From Paramecium tetraurelia (taxonomy: Eukaryota > Ciliophora > Oligohymenophorea > Peniculida > Parameciidae): a DNA stretch of 64,000 nt. How positions within the stretch are numbered: the first letter of the stretch is position 1; each line of letters opens with the position of its first letter. Both the position numbers and the translations under genes were made by a program. Below the pieces are notes generated by a model. The model was given only the letters and a program-made list of their open reading frames with translations. It was not told the DNA's origin and made no database searches. The DNA is taken from assembly GCF_000165425.1 (NCBI RefSeq), contig NW_001799466.1, forward strand, positions 392,851-456,850, read 5' to 3'. This document shows positions 11,331 to 22,254 of the stretch, piece after piece.

Positions 11331-12283
11331 ATGTATCAACAAAACTAAGTTATGTATCAATAATAGCAACCTCCACCTCAATAGCATCGTGATTATAATG
11401 TTCCACCACCCGGTAAGTGAGTAGTTCAATTCCATATCTTAGGGTACAAGGCTCCTCGTTACCCCAGGGAAGAGTTACCTGAGAATTAAGAGCAGAATCT
11501 CGACTTGGGTGGTTCCTATTAATCCTACCTTTACAACTGTGGAGAATGCTGCGGTAATTGCAAGGCTGTTTGTCCCTGTAATCCCTGTGTGGAATATCCC
11601 TATGTGTAGGTAGAGCAAAGTTTTGTTGGAGTGTATTTACGTTTTGGAAAGTACATCAAGACAGGTAACAATTATGTTTAATGGAAGTTCAACCTGGATT
11701 AATTTACATCAATCCTTGTACTGATACAATTCAGAAGGTGGATTGCAAAGTTCAGATGATCGATTGTCCTAGACAACAAGTGATGACTAAAGACAATATT
11801 TTAGTGAGCATTGATGCAACTGTTTATTATAGAATAGTGATACCAAGACGATCCATATTTTATATCAACGATCTCCATTAAGCAGTTACGCAATTAACAT
11901 TGGCCACTATCAAGAGCATTGCTGGATCCCACACTTTATAGGATTTGTTGGAGAAGAGAGCTGAAGTTTAATAGCAAATTGAAGGGTTCGTAGATGAACA
12001 TGTCTGGGAATGGGGTATTGACATTGAGAACATGTTGATTAAAGATATTCAATTGAATGCTGATTTATAAAACACATTGTCAATGGCAGCCAAAGAACAA
12101 AGAGCAGCTTAAGCGAAAGTCATATCTGCTTAAGGTGATGTGCAATCAGCAAAACTTATGAGATAAGCTGCAGAACTATTAGATTCAAAGGCAGCTATGC
12201 AAATTAGATATCTTGATACAATTACTACTTTGGGATAGTAAGGATCCACTAAAGTCGTATTGCTACCAACTGATTCTAAATGA
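11331..12283 (+). CDS. SPFH/band-7 (stomatin-like) protein with Cys-rich N-terminus
   Basis: Two in-frame ATGs, 11331 and 11352, begin near-identical MYQQ codons; either may be the start, only 40-60 nt after the pecanex-like gene. Introns 11413-11442 (30 nt) and 11665-11687 (23 nt). After a Pro/Gln start comes a Cys cluster (YNCGECCGNCKAVCPCNPC), then the band-7 domain: VEQSFVGVYLRFGKY, PGLIYINPC, MTKDNILVSIDATVYYR, RAEVQQQIEGFVDEHVWEWG, then KEQRAAQAKVISAQGDVQSA. TGA at 12281-12283; about 300 residues. SPFH proteins scaffold membrane microdomains and regulate channels. The usual hydrophobic hairpin is missing; the Cys cluster sits where a palmitoylated anchor would be. Confidence 0.9.
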
Positions 12284-12671
12284 TACATTAATATATATTA
12301 TTATTACATCTATTTATTTATTCATCTTTTAGATATTATAGTAAACTTATAGAATAATTAAATTACATTACTCTAAGATTGACTTAGTAGATAATAAACA
12401 TTACATTTGATAAGATTTAAGTGAACTCATCAATGTGGATGATCGATAAAGAGATATATCTATTATTAATTGATCTATATATAAACTGGAGTATCAAAAA
12501 TTTAAGAATTAAAATTATGATAGAGAGGCTTTTATTAGTGGTCAAAATGAGAATAAACTAATTTCTGAATTCTTTTGAAATTTTAGTGTTTTTATATTTT
12601 TGATTCATTATTGATACTTTATTAAAGCCAGTCTCATAGAGAATATAGTGACTTAGAATAATAGGATTTAT
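12284..12671. other. Intergenic, possible decayed coding relic
   Basis: On the plus strand one frame is coding-like but broken by three TGAs that I could not remove with plausible micro-introns. Fragments such as KIDLVDNKHYI, DLSELINVDDRQRDISIIN and NYDREAFISGQNENKLISEF are visible. It may be a gene relic. Otherwise it is the space between convergent genes. Confidence 0.25.
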
Positions 12672-13218
12672 TCAAAATAAAATTTATGAATAGATATTTT
12701 CATCGCTAAGCTCTTGCAAGCAATCCATACTGTGTTGATTTTCCATTTCTCTATCTGATGCATTCAGATGACCATAGGCCCTAGAAATCTTAAAATATTT
12801 CTTACTGTCCCAAAATAGCATCCCACTGGAAGCGCAAGGTCTTGTAATATCTATTCTTCACCATGCTCAAGGTCCTGCTAGGGAAGCTTTTAGCGATTTT
12901 ATAGAACTTTGGTCCCAACTCCAAGACTTAAAGAAGAATTTGTCTATCTTCTACATAATTGAATGGAATTGGTTGATGCTTTCTATTCTAATTAAAGATT
13001 AAATCAATTTGGTTACAATTTTCTTTGTGGTTGGCCTTCTTCTTCTCCTATCGTGTATGACTTGTCTTCTTCTTCTCTTGCGAGGTTTCTTCAGAGGCAA
13101 TTTTTGAATCGGATTGTAATAATCATTAGGTGCATTATCCCCCTCAAAATTGAACGTTTCAACACTCTCGACTGAATGATATTCACAACTGCTTACTTAT
13201 TTGGATCTCCTCTTGGGC
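12672..13218 (-). CDS. SANT/Myb-like protein, paralogue of the gene at 6919-7510
   Basis: ATG at 13218 (MPKRRSKQVSSCEYH), TGA at 12672-12674. Introns: 29 nt (gtaaccaa...aattag, near 12988-13016) and 25 nt (gtaagaaa...ttctag, near 12783-12807). The basic region PLKKPRKRRRRQVIHDRRRR is a probable nuclear localisation signal. The Myb repeat reads FNYVEDRQILLQVLELGPKF, YKIAKSFPSRTLSMVKNRYY, KTLRFQWD, and aligns residue for residue with the repeat at 6919-7510 (FNFEEDKKIL..VLEHGPKF, then AIKNRYYKYLRFRWD). Order and gene length are also alike, so the pair arose by duplication. It is probably a nuclear DNA-binding regulator. Confidence 0.8.
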
Positions 13219-14821
13219 ATTTTCAAAAGGAAATTCAGTTAATTATTACTAGGCAGTCATACAATGAGTTTATAGAAAGTCTAGGGTTATGATAATCTAG
13301 TACTTGGTTAGACTCCGAGAAAGTCGGTAGATTACATATATTGGAAGAAGAGGAGAGTGGAGATTAGGTTTATTTTATTAACACAATATTCATCGAACCA
13401 AAATGATTTAAAAATGCTAAAAAAACGATTTTGATAAATCTTATTAATTATCCAAGAATTTTTTATTACGTAAATACTAAAGGCATTTTACTGCTAAGTA
13501 TCAAAATTTGTAGAATACTTTAGATATATTGAATGATAAAACTGAATCAAAATTTTACAACTGAAACCATCGAAAAGAAGAATCAATATTCTTTTGGAAT
13601 TTCCTTCAACTCTTCCATCGCAATTCATATGAATATTCGTATGCTGGAATCACCGAAAAGTCTTTACATTACTTTAAATTGATTATTCGTTCTTTCTGTC
13701 TCTATATCAATTTTACTTGTATTCTCTTTACCAGGTATTTTAAGTAAATTAAAATAAATTTAAGCATTTTTTTATAAAACACTGAAATATTTTTTCATAC
13801 TAATTCATTTGAACATGCAGGAAGATTATCAATTAAAATGCATTCTACGATCATTTTCCAGTTTATCTTCCCTTTGAAATCCTAATGAAAGAAAATTATT
13901 TTTTAAATTATCTATTATAATACTTATCCAACAAAATTTCATAATAAGACACAAAGATCAAATCTCATTTATGTGTTTGAAGTTAAATAAATATATGAAT
14001 GAATTAGATTAGATTAGTATTAAAACAATTCAAATGAATTATTGAAAAAGTCAAAAAACTTAAAATATATATATATAATTTTTAAGGGAATGCAGGATAA
14101 TTAAAATCACCTTTAGAGTAAGAAATTTGATTATATAACTTATTTTGCAGATAATCTTATAATAGCAAATCTTTATATAATCATCAATGTCATGAAATAA
14201 ACTCATTAATTTATGTGATAATTTCAATTTACTTTAAAACCAATATGGTTTAAAGTTTGACCAATTTAAAGCAGAATAAAATATAAACAAAGACTCATAA
14301 ATAATAATTATAGAGTATTATTAAGATAGTAGTAACTTATTTAGTAAATACTATCATAGATTAAAATTAATATAATTTTCATGTAACAATTAAAAGAAAT
14401 GATTCTTTACTAAATATACTCTTTCTTTATATGTTAAATATAAAATTCAAATTTGAATCATTCTTCTCTTTGATTGAGATATAATTTTGAAATTGAGAAT
14501 CAAATTACATAATCTTTGACATAGCTTAGATTAGGTAAGAATTAATTAATCTGCTTGATACAATCTGTATTATTGAGGGTTACTTATCTACTTCATTTCT
14601 CATATTCACATCTAAAATATATTGTAATCAATCTTATTTGCTGCCAATTTTATTTTCATAAATTTATCTCCGTCTATTAAGCACTAAAAATGCACCTCGT
14701 AATACCATTATATACTCTTTAATTAATTAATATAATTTATTGAGATTCTCTTACATTTCTTATTATCAACAAAATGCATGGTTTTAATTTATATATCTCA
14801 AATATTTTGATATTTATTATA
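13219..14821. other. Long AT-rich intergenic region
   Basis: 1.6 kb between divergently transcribed genes, the longest gap of the first half of the window. I found no frame longer than chance free of TGA on either strand, no tRNA-like cloverleaf and no repeat family. It should carry the promoters of the SANT gene (minus) and the Rab-like gene (plus), but no element is identifiable. Confidence 0.4.
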
Positions 14822-15415
14822 ATGAAGACAATAGCGAAGTAAATTGAATTTTCACATTAGACCAGGATCGATTAAGATAAACATAAACAAAGATGATTAT
14901 TAGGAATATAGAATTGTGATGCTTGGGGATATGTCTGTGGGTAAGACATCAATTTTGGACAGATATATTAATCGCAATTTTTCTGAGAAGCACAATTAAA
15001 CAATAGCAGTTGATTTGAGACATGTACAGGCATCATCAAATATAACTGTAAGTTATGTTAATTAAATAACTGAAAGTTAAACTTTTGGGATTTTAGTGGA
15101 GAATAACAGTTTTGGAACGTCAGAAAGGAGTTTTATGAGGATGCCAATATGATAATCTTGGTTTTTGATTTGGCATCTCGTAAGAGTTTTAACAGTCTGA
15201 ACGAGTGGACTTAAGAAGCCAATAATATGGGAGCTACCAAATTACCCGTATTGGTTGTGGGCAATAAGCAGGATAAGAGGAATATCTCGGAGAACGAAGG
15301 GTAAGATTGGGCAAAGCAGAGATCCTATCATTACATAGAGGTGTCGGCTTTGTAGAACAGTAATATTGATTCGATGTTTAAATTGATCAAGGACATATTG
15401 TCTTAAAAAAAGTGA
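14822..15415 (+). CDS. Rab-like small GTPase without a prenylation tail
   Basis: ATG at 14822 (exon 1 MKTIAK), introns 14839-14860 (22 nt) and 15048-15076 (29 nt), TGA at 15413-15415; about 180 residues. G boxes are visible: G1 GDMSVGKTS, G2 Thr in QTIAVD, G3 DFSGEQQFW in place of DTAGQE, G4 GNKQD (NKxD), G5 EVSAL (SAK-like). Small GTPases of this type switch vesicle traffic. Two features are unusual: the switch II motif is altered (Ser-Gly-Glu-Gln for Ala-Gly-Gln-Glu), which may change GTP hydrolysis, and the C-terminus ends ILSQKK with no cysteine, so the normal geranylgeranyl anchor is absent. It may be a soluble Rab-like protein or need a partner. Confidence 0.88.
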
Positions 15416-15483
15416 TAAAATATTATATTTATATTATAATTTGCATGTAGAACACTAATAAGTAAGTTAGAGAATCTTGGAAG

Positions 15484-16523
15484 ATGTCATTAATCAATAA
15501 ATTTGGTTTGGCTGAAGTCATCGAACATAATCTCATTTTTTAGCCTCCTAAACCAAATTATCATATTAAAAATAGCTCAGATTTTAATGGTTTAGAGTTC
15601 AGCGTAGAACTGAAAGGCCATTGGGTCAGCTTGAATAAGCTGTGCAATCTCAAGCACAGGGTTTCCATTTTGAAAGAAGTGGAAAATAATGTAATTGTCT
15701 CATATGTTCCGATAATTCATTATTCGTGCAATTCTGATAGGGTTATCATCCTATCTCACAGCAATGCAATGGATTTGACCCTAGCATCGAGATGGGCCTC
15801 TAAGATTTGTGAGTTGTATGAGGTAGATGTGATGTGTTATGATTACTCGGGATATGGAATTACAAAACAAACAATGAAACCATCTGAGTATTTTTGGTAT
15901 CTAATAGATTGGGCATTTCAAGAGACCTCTCCAATGTAGTGGCTCTAGCTTAACATCAGTACGACCACATATTTTTGTGGGGATTCTCCATTGGTTCTTA
16001 TCCGACAGTTGATGTAGCTACGCAATTCTAACTTTCTGGAATCATTCTATAAGCTCCATTAGCCTCGTTGGGTAGAATTATAGACAATCGCAATTCGTTT
16101 TACTCAGAACATGATAAGTTTTCAAATCAAGCCATCATAAACAAAATCACTGCTCCAGTCTTGATCTTCCATGGAACCAAGGACAACATAATAAAGATCA
16201 ACCATTCAGAACAACTATCGAAATGTTGCTAGAATTTATTTGCATTTATCAAAGTAGAAGGAGCAAATCACAATGATATTGGAATTGCAGCTGAAACCCA
16301 GGATTCAGAGGTGTATAAATCAATTAGGGAACTGCTTCATAGTGAAAAGAGTCCGCCCATTAAGAGGGTGTTTGAATTATCATTAAAATATGATAATCTG
16401 ACTATTCTTGATCACATTGGGGACCAAAAAATGTACTAAAGCAATTTGCCAACCTAAAACAAGAAGGAAATCAATAAAAAATGCGATGGTTAAGGTTGTT
16501 AATTATTTTGCATAAAATTTTGA
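15484..16523 (+). CDS. Alpha/beta hydrolase, ABHD17-like
   Basis: ATG at 15484 (MSLINKFGLAEVIEHNLIF), TGA at 16521-16523. One 20-nt intron (15888-15907) links KPSE to LGISRDLSNVVALA. Motifs: SHSNAMDLTLASRWASKI, VMCYDYSGYGIT, the nucleophile elbow WGFSIGSYPT (GxSxG with Ser), the Asp region VLIFHGTKDNIIKINHSEQL and the His region VEGANHNDIG. This set (HSNAxD, YDYSGYG, GQSIGSxPT, HGTxDxxI) is that of ABHD17/FAM108 enzymes, which depalmitoylate membrane proteins such as Ras. The length, about 340 residues, fits. Unlike animal ABHD17, the cysteines lie at the C-terminus (KKCDGQGCQLFC) rather than the N-terminus; they could be the acylated anchor. Confidence 0.88.
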
Positions 16524-16558
16524 ACACTGAGTATATTATATTATATTATAATTTATTA

Positions 16559-17693
16559 ATGTCTTCTAATTCAGAATAGGTTCCTTTGAGTTTTGAGCAA
16601 ATTCCCGAGAAGGATATCATCAAGATATTGACTTACAATACATTTCTTAGACCACCCGTTGTGAATAATAATGGAGACGACTACAAAAATGAAAGATGCG
16701 AATTAATCATTAAAGAATTGATGAAGTAAATTGCTAGATCCAAATAATTAGTTTTGATATAGTGTGTCTGTAAGAAGTATTTGGGTTTTTAAATTCGAGA
16801 AAATCTATTCTAAAACATAAAGCATTCAAGCTTGGCTTCACTTATTAAGCAGTCAGTCCCAGTCCTAGTTTTTTCTCTAGTCAAATGGTCGACGGTGGAT
16901 TAGTCACTCTGAGCAGGTTAAAATATGTTCATCATCTCTAGATACCCGATCCTAAGTCACGAGTTTAAAGAATTTCCATATGGGATCCTATCTGATAATC
17001 TATCTAATAAGGGAGTATTGTATACAAAGATTCTGGTAAACGGATAGATGTTGCATTTATTCAATACGCACTTGCAAGCTAGTTATGTTGGAAAAGAGTC
17101 TAATGTGGTAATGAATCATAATTTATTGGAAGAGAGCAACTGTCTCCACTAGAATTGATTAATTGTATTGTTTTAAGAAATTTGTGCATTCAACACTTGA
17201 ATAGTAATAGGCATAGGAGAATGATTTGATTCTATTGGTAGGGGATTACAATATCGATAGCAGGTATGAGTAAGGATATCCTAATGACGTTTTGAAATAA
17301 TTTCCAATTTTGCAATAACAATTAGGCAATCCTCAAAAGTATCAAGAGTACGATGCTCTAATATCTATTATGACGAACAATGGTAAGGATAAGTTCATCA
17401 ATTTGTTGCTTGAGTAAGAAGGTAAGTTTCTTATTACGTATGCCGATTATGTGGAAGACGAGAGTGGTTAGAAGAAACCAATGGAAATTCAGTTAACAGA
17501 TAAAGCTGATTTGTTGACTGGACAATGTTTGGATTACATATTCTAAATGATTCCTGAAAATCAAGGGAATCCAAATTAAATCAAAATCAAATAAGTGAAT
17601 GTTGAGAAATTCTTTGTGGAAGGTCAAAAATTTACTCAATTGTCTGATCATTATGGCGTTTCTTGTGATATATTAGTTAAATTGCCTTAGTGA
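16559..17693 (+). CDS. Neutral-sphingomyelinase-like phosphodiesterase (endonuclease/exonuclease/phosphatase fold)
   Basis: ATG at 16559 (MSSNSEQVPLSFEQIPEKD), TGA at 17691-17693. Introns 16726-16751 (26 nt), 16917-16941 (25 nt) and 17108-17132 (25 nt). The metal-dependent core is clear: ILTYNTFLRPP (Asn), FDIVCLQEVFGFLNSRKSIL (metal-binding Glu in QEVF), DGGLVTLSRYPIL, FNTHLQASYV (NTHL), LILLVGDYNIDSRY (GDYN, equal to GDLN) and FTQLSDHYGVSCDI (catalytic SDHYG). About 350 residues. This is the order of secreted or cytosolic sphingomyelin phosphodiesterases, which cut sphingomyelin to ceramide and phosphocholine. No membrane helix is visible at the C-terminus, unlike animal nSMase1. Confidence 0.88.
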
Positions 17694-17721
17694 GATTTGT
17701 AAAATATTATAATTATAATTA

Positions 17722-18061
17722 ATGAATAATTCAACTCAAGGAGACACTCCCATGTCTCGTTTTGACTTATGTAAACTCTCATTAAACATTAGTTATTCAA
17801 TCATTCAAACAGTGGATGTTAACTATCATAAATGAGGCTTCAATTGGGCTCTATTAAATTTAATGCCATCTGAAGGATTCAATTCTGCATTTCAGAAAAG
17901 TCAAAGAGGACGAGGAAAAGCTGGCGAAGAAACTCTCTATAATAAATACGCAACAACAAAACACAATTGGCGAGTTGAAAGAAATAGGCGATTTGAATAG
18001 ACAATGGGCTCCGAAAATGCAAAGACTTCTTGATTAATTGTAAAATAATCAAAAATATTGA
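17722..18061 (+). CDS. BORCS8-like small coiled-coil protein
   Basis: ATG at 17722, one 22-nt intron (17771-17792), TGA at 18059-18061; 105 residues. The stretch LTIINEASIGLYQIQCHLKD aligns with the BORCS8 (MEF2BNB) motif ANEPSVALYRLQEHVRRS, followed by a Lys/Glu-rich helix (KVKEDEEKLAKKLSIINTQQ) and a C-terminal helix (LNRQWAPKMQRLLDQLQ). BORCS8 is a subunit of BORC, the complex that links lysosomes to Arl8 and kinesin. The length and the single recognisable motif agree; the rest is generic coiled coil, so confidence is moderate. It lies tail to tail with the transporter gene, 34 nt apart. Confidence 0.6.
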
Positions 18062-18095
18062 TAAAATATATAATTACAATTATAATGTGAGGCTA

Positions 18096-19249
18096 TCAAT
18101 GGTTATGATTGTGTTTGTGATCATTTTTATGCTCCTTATTATGATGTCCATTGGTTTCTTCTTCCTTCTTCTCATCTTCATAAGGAACCTTGATATATGA
18201 ACCCTTCTTCTTCTCAGCTGGGATTCTGGAACTCATTCCCTAACGAAAATCGAAATACACCCTTACCATAAATAATTCCCATGCCACTCCCAAGGCAACC
18301 AAACTTATGCCGATCCATTGTATCTAATCGACCTCGTGATTGTGAATTCATAATAGACAAGAGGACAGTGAAGAACTTTCTTGTTGTCGTTACTACACTT
18401 AACACTCGTGGAGAGAAGCAACTTAAATTCTAGTCTCACATTTACCTTATGCAATAGAAGATGAACACTTGGCCCAACACAGAGTAGATGGTCAAAAACA
18501 GTATTTCTGGAATAACTTGTGGGTATGATTGAATGTAACTCAAGAACTGAATGAACTTGCCTTGTATCAGTGTGTAGATAATTGAGCCTATAAAACTCCA
18601 GAGACTAATGTGGAATCCCATTTCCCATTGTTCCAATTTCTTCACTTTAAATTTGCTCTACAAAGTTGCTAGACACCCATCGGAGAACAAAGAAGTTATT
18701 AATAAAACAATTCCGAAAATCGAGGAAGTCTTATTGGATTTACTGCCCTCACTCACGTTAAATGCATAGATTCCCACAGTGATGATCAACCCACACAGTA
18801 TTTGCTACTTTGTGAATTTCTGGTTGCCCAAAACCAATCCAACTACCAATACAGACAGGATTCAATTATAATTATGAGGAATATGTACTTGCAGCTTTTC
18901 ACCAAGGCTTGAAGAGGAAAACTCACATACTATAATGCTGTCAATGCACCAATCATCGATGAAAAGTTTAACAATCCTAAATAAGCTCCCTCCTTTATTG
19001 TGCAAACAAAACTGATCTTATTTTTCAAAATCATCGCCAAACACAATAAATTGTATATTAGCATCTGCAAAAAGATCAGCACTGACGAAAACTCAAATTT
19101 CGGAGATGGAAAATCCATAGTACCTAAATTGCTCTTGAATCTGGCAAATAATCACATAATTTACAAATGCTCCTGAATGAGACCCACTTTGAAATAGCAG
19201 AAGTAAATTCCTCCCACGGCTATCAATAATTGCACTTCTTTTCTAAGCA
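18096..19249 (-). CDS. SLC35B-type (UAA family) nucleotide-sugar transporter, apparently disrupted
   Basis: ATG at 19249 (MLRKEVQLLIAVGGIYFCYF), TGA at 18096-18098 after a His-rich tail (HHNKEHKNDHKHNHNH). About 10 hydrophobic helices. Family motifs: LQALVKSCK (compare PTKVLVKSCK) and VLSVVTTTRKFFTVLLSI (compare CSIVTTTRKFFT), then IQWIGISLVALGVAWEL. UAA transporters move UDP-sugars, PAPS or ATP into the ER or Golgi. Two lesions were found. After VKSCK a 26-nt intron (18863-18888) would restore the frame to ILSVLVVGLVLG, but its acceptor reads TTG where TAG is expected. At about 18344-18348 one extra A throws TTTRKFFTVLLSIM out of frame with HNHEVDQIQWIG. Either it is a recent pseudogene or the consensus has errors. 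Normal introns: 24 nt near 19142-19165, 24 nt near 18428-18451 and 27 nt near 18239-18265. Confidence 0.7.
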
Positions 19250-19464
19250 TCTTTGAAACGTGTTAATTTTAATTAAAACCAAATTAAACCTATTAAACAG
19301 GATTATAAGAACATTTAAAAACTAAATTTGTACATTCTATAATTAATCTAGATCTTTGTTGAAAACTCAATATCACTAAGAAACAGACCAAGGCTTAACT
19401 ATAGAACTATTACCGTACTACTTTTAAATTACAACAACACCATACTCAAATATGTAAATATATA

Positions 19465-22162
19465 TCATTCAATATAAACCAATAAACATATAATTATATA
19501 TCCAACTACATCAAAGATATATTTAAATTAAATTGTTGTATACCCACCCAAATTGTTATAACTGTGAAATTGTGTAAACAAGATCTAAAGATAAAAGTTA
19601 AGCAAAAAATATAATTTTGTCTCCTTGTTTGTATTAGACTACTCTCTTAACTCATCTCCTTCCTACTACTTGAACAACTTCTCTACGAATTTCAAAACTA
19701 GACATCCACCAACATAAGGTCCCACCAAGATAAAAATGATTATTAAAAGCAACTCTACCCCATTAGTCGTTGTAAATCCTATTCTTTTTGTTGCATGTTG
19801 AACAGCCGATATCGAGCACTCATTACCTATCATAAACCAAGTGTATTAGCAGCTGAGCGAGATCAGAGCAACACAAATCAATTTGTTATACTAATAAAGG
19901 ATATTATAATTTGATACCTTCAATTATGGCTTTGATAATCTATATATTAACAGCATAAATAGAATGAAGTAAGTGTATATTGCAATTCCATATTAAGTGG
20001 TCGCTAATAGGGATGGAATCAAGAAGTAAACCAAGTCTTTTGCATAAATATACACAAAGGGCATGCAGAATATTAAAGGCTTAAGAGTACTCTTTATCAG
20101 TGTTCGTTTTAGGTCAAATAAAGGAATCTATGGGACCATAAAGTAGGATTGAACTGTAAATAAGAATAAATGAGGGATTGCTTTATTGAATTTATTTTTA
20201 TTCTCTAACTTCTAGTAGTAATAGAGTAGGATATGTTGTAAAATACAGGGGAAGAATATATGAACTAGTGACTTCATCATTCTTAGAGATTTAAAAGATT
20301 TCTCAAGACCAAGTTAGTAATATATATATTCTAAATAGAGCAGAATCAGAGCTATAACTCCAAGCATTAATTATTCGCCAATAGACTTAGCTAATGAAAT
20401 GATATGGACTTTTTATTCTCCTGAATCGTAGTAAGTCTTAAGAAAAATTAGAGTGTTTAGAATAATACTCATGAACAATAAGTCGAATATCTAATCAAAA
20501 AGTTCGTTATGTTCAATGGTTCCTGGATCAATTGAAAACAATAGTGATCCCTATCGAAATGCTTTATGTAAAAATAAAGCTAAAATAAAAAATTTAAAAT
20601 ATTGGAATTCGCTCCTATGAGTTTCTAAATCTAAAGTGGAGTATGTTGGAGATTATTCCTTCCTACCAATAATCAGCTATGCAATCGAATAAATCAAGAT
20701 GATAGAGATAATCAGAATTAAAATTGTTGCTATAAAGATTTCGAGTTCAACAAATAATGCCAATGAAGCCACCATTAAGATCCCAGCATAGAGGTGATTT
20801 CGGTAAGTGTTAAAATCAGATTTGTGTAAATGTTCAAGGGCACTTCTAAGAGAAAAGTCTTTAACATACTTTATAGTCAATAAGGTTGTTATGTAAAGTG
20901 TTAGGCTGAGGATTTAGAAGATCATTGAAAGGAAGATCAAGAGTTTGTTATAATTATTCCATATAATTCTACTTTGATGTTGAATGTCTTCCATTATTGG
21001 TATAGCCTAAGCACATGTAGAAACCTGATTTATTTGATTCTTCCATAACTTAATTTGTTATCGAGTAAATAAGCCTTAGTCTTATTATATTTTTTTTGAA
21101 TAATGAAACATCTACTTCAAGTTCTCCACACAATACTCATTAGCAACATCACCAGGAAATAACTCTGGGATTATGATGCCAATATTACTAAAGGGGATTG
21201 GAACTCCAATTAATTTAGCTATTGTTGGTGCTATGTCAACCTATTTGATCGTTCTTATATACGAATCTTTTGAAGTCACAGAGGTTTCATAGTCATCTCT
21301 AAATCCCTCTATTTTCTACATATAGTGTTTATCTAATTTAGCATTCTTCCTAGTTACAAAGAACACAGTATTAGTTTCTAAGGAACTATTACCTCCATGA
21401 TTTCCATCATTCAACATTCCATGATCTCCAGTGATGATCAAAGTTGTATCATTTGATAATCTCGAATAAATTTGTGTAATAATAGTACTCAATTAGTTTA
21501 ATTACTCCTCAAGTACTTTGTTTTCACTTACTCTATTATATTCATGAGCTACATAGTCAATTCCTAAAAAGTGAACAACGGCTAGATCGAAAGATGTATC
21601 AAAATTTTACCCAAAAAGTCTTTGAAATTTTTTATCCACTACATACATAGCTCTAGAATTGATTTTCATCTTATTTAGAGGATGGGCAATTGTAAACTCA
21701 TTCGGATAAAGCCCTAACCAATTGTTATCCCCTATAAATAATGTTTTCTTTCCACTTATTTTTGCCTATCGAATGAAGCTATCCTCCACAATCTAATCAA
21801 TTGCATATATTTACTTCTGAATCATGGAAGTTGTCCAAAACCTTGGTCAGTGGTGCAAAATTACCTGTGGTCATAGTTTGGATTCGAGGGCCTGTTACAG
21901 TGGGTGTTTCAGCTAAGGATAAAAAAGTAAGGGATTCTGAATCAGTTCTTCTTTAAGAAATAAAATTAAAATGATTGCTCATTGCCAAATCCATTCTGAA
22001 AGAGTCTATTACTATCAGGACTACAGGATTGGTCTTTTCAATTTTTCCTTGAGCCATCGTTCTAATGTAATGACGATCAATGAAGACTCCCCTAAAGAAT
22101 AGAATCAAACCCAGAAGAGTAGAAGCAATTGTAATGGTAATCAAAGTGTTTATATATGCCAT
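19465..22162 (-). CDS. GPI ethanolamine-phosphate transferase (PIG-O/PIG-G type)
   Basis: ATG at 22162 (MAYINTLITITIASTLLGL, signal-anchor helix). An alkaline-phosphatase-fold catalytic domain follows: VVLIVIDSFRMDLA (metal Asp), TPTVTGPRIQTMTTGNFAP (nucleophile Thr), IVEDSFIRQAKISGKKTLFI, then GDNNWLGLYP, VVHFLGIDYVAHEY (Asp/His) and ITGDHGMLNDGNHGG (DHG). VDIAPTIAKLIGVPIPFSN closes the domain, and about 10 membrane helices follow, as in GPI-EtNP transferases, which add ethanolamine phosphate to GPI mannoses in the ER. GHKHG-like His of human PIG-O is replaced (YVAHEY). A 22-nt intron (near 21791-21812) joins DSE to IVEDSF. The end is uncertain: the nominal TGA is 19465-19467, but the last 50 residues look non-coding and a final intron may give an earlier stop near 19620. 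Confidence 0.87.
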
Positions 22163-22254
22163 TATGATATTAAATCAAGTTAATTTAATTAAATTAAACA
22201 ACGCAAAAATAAGAACATCAAAATTAAATATAAAATTTTGACAAGAAATGATAT

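Noticed and set aside
12925-12950. Frameshift in the second SANT gene
   Set aside because: It came from miscounting a run of T; the frame ILLQVLELGPKF is continuous.
13219-14821. tRNA or ncRNA genes in the long gap
   Set aside because: No cloverleaf, A/B box or conserved stem was found by eye.
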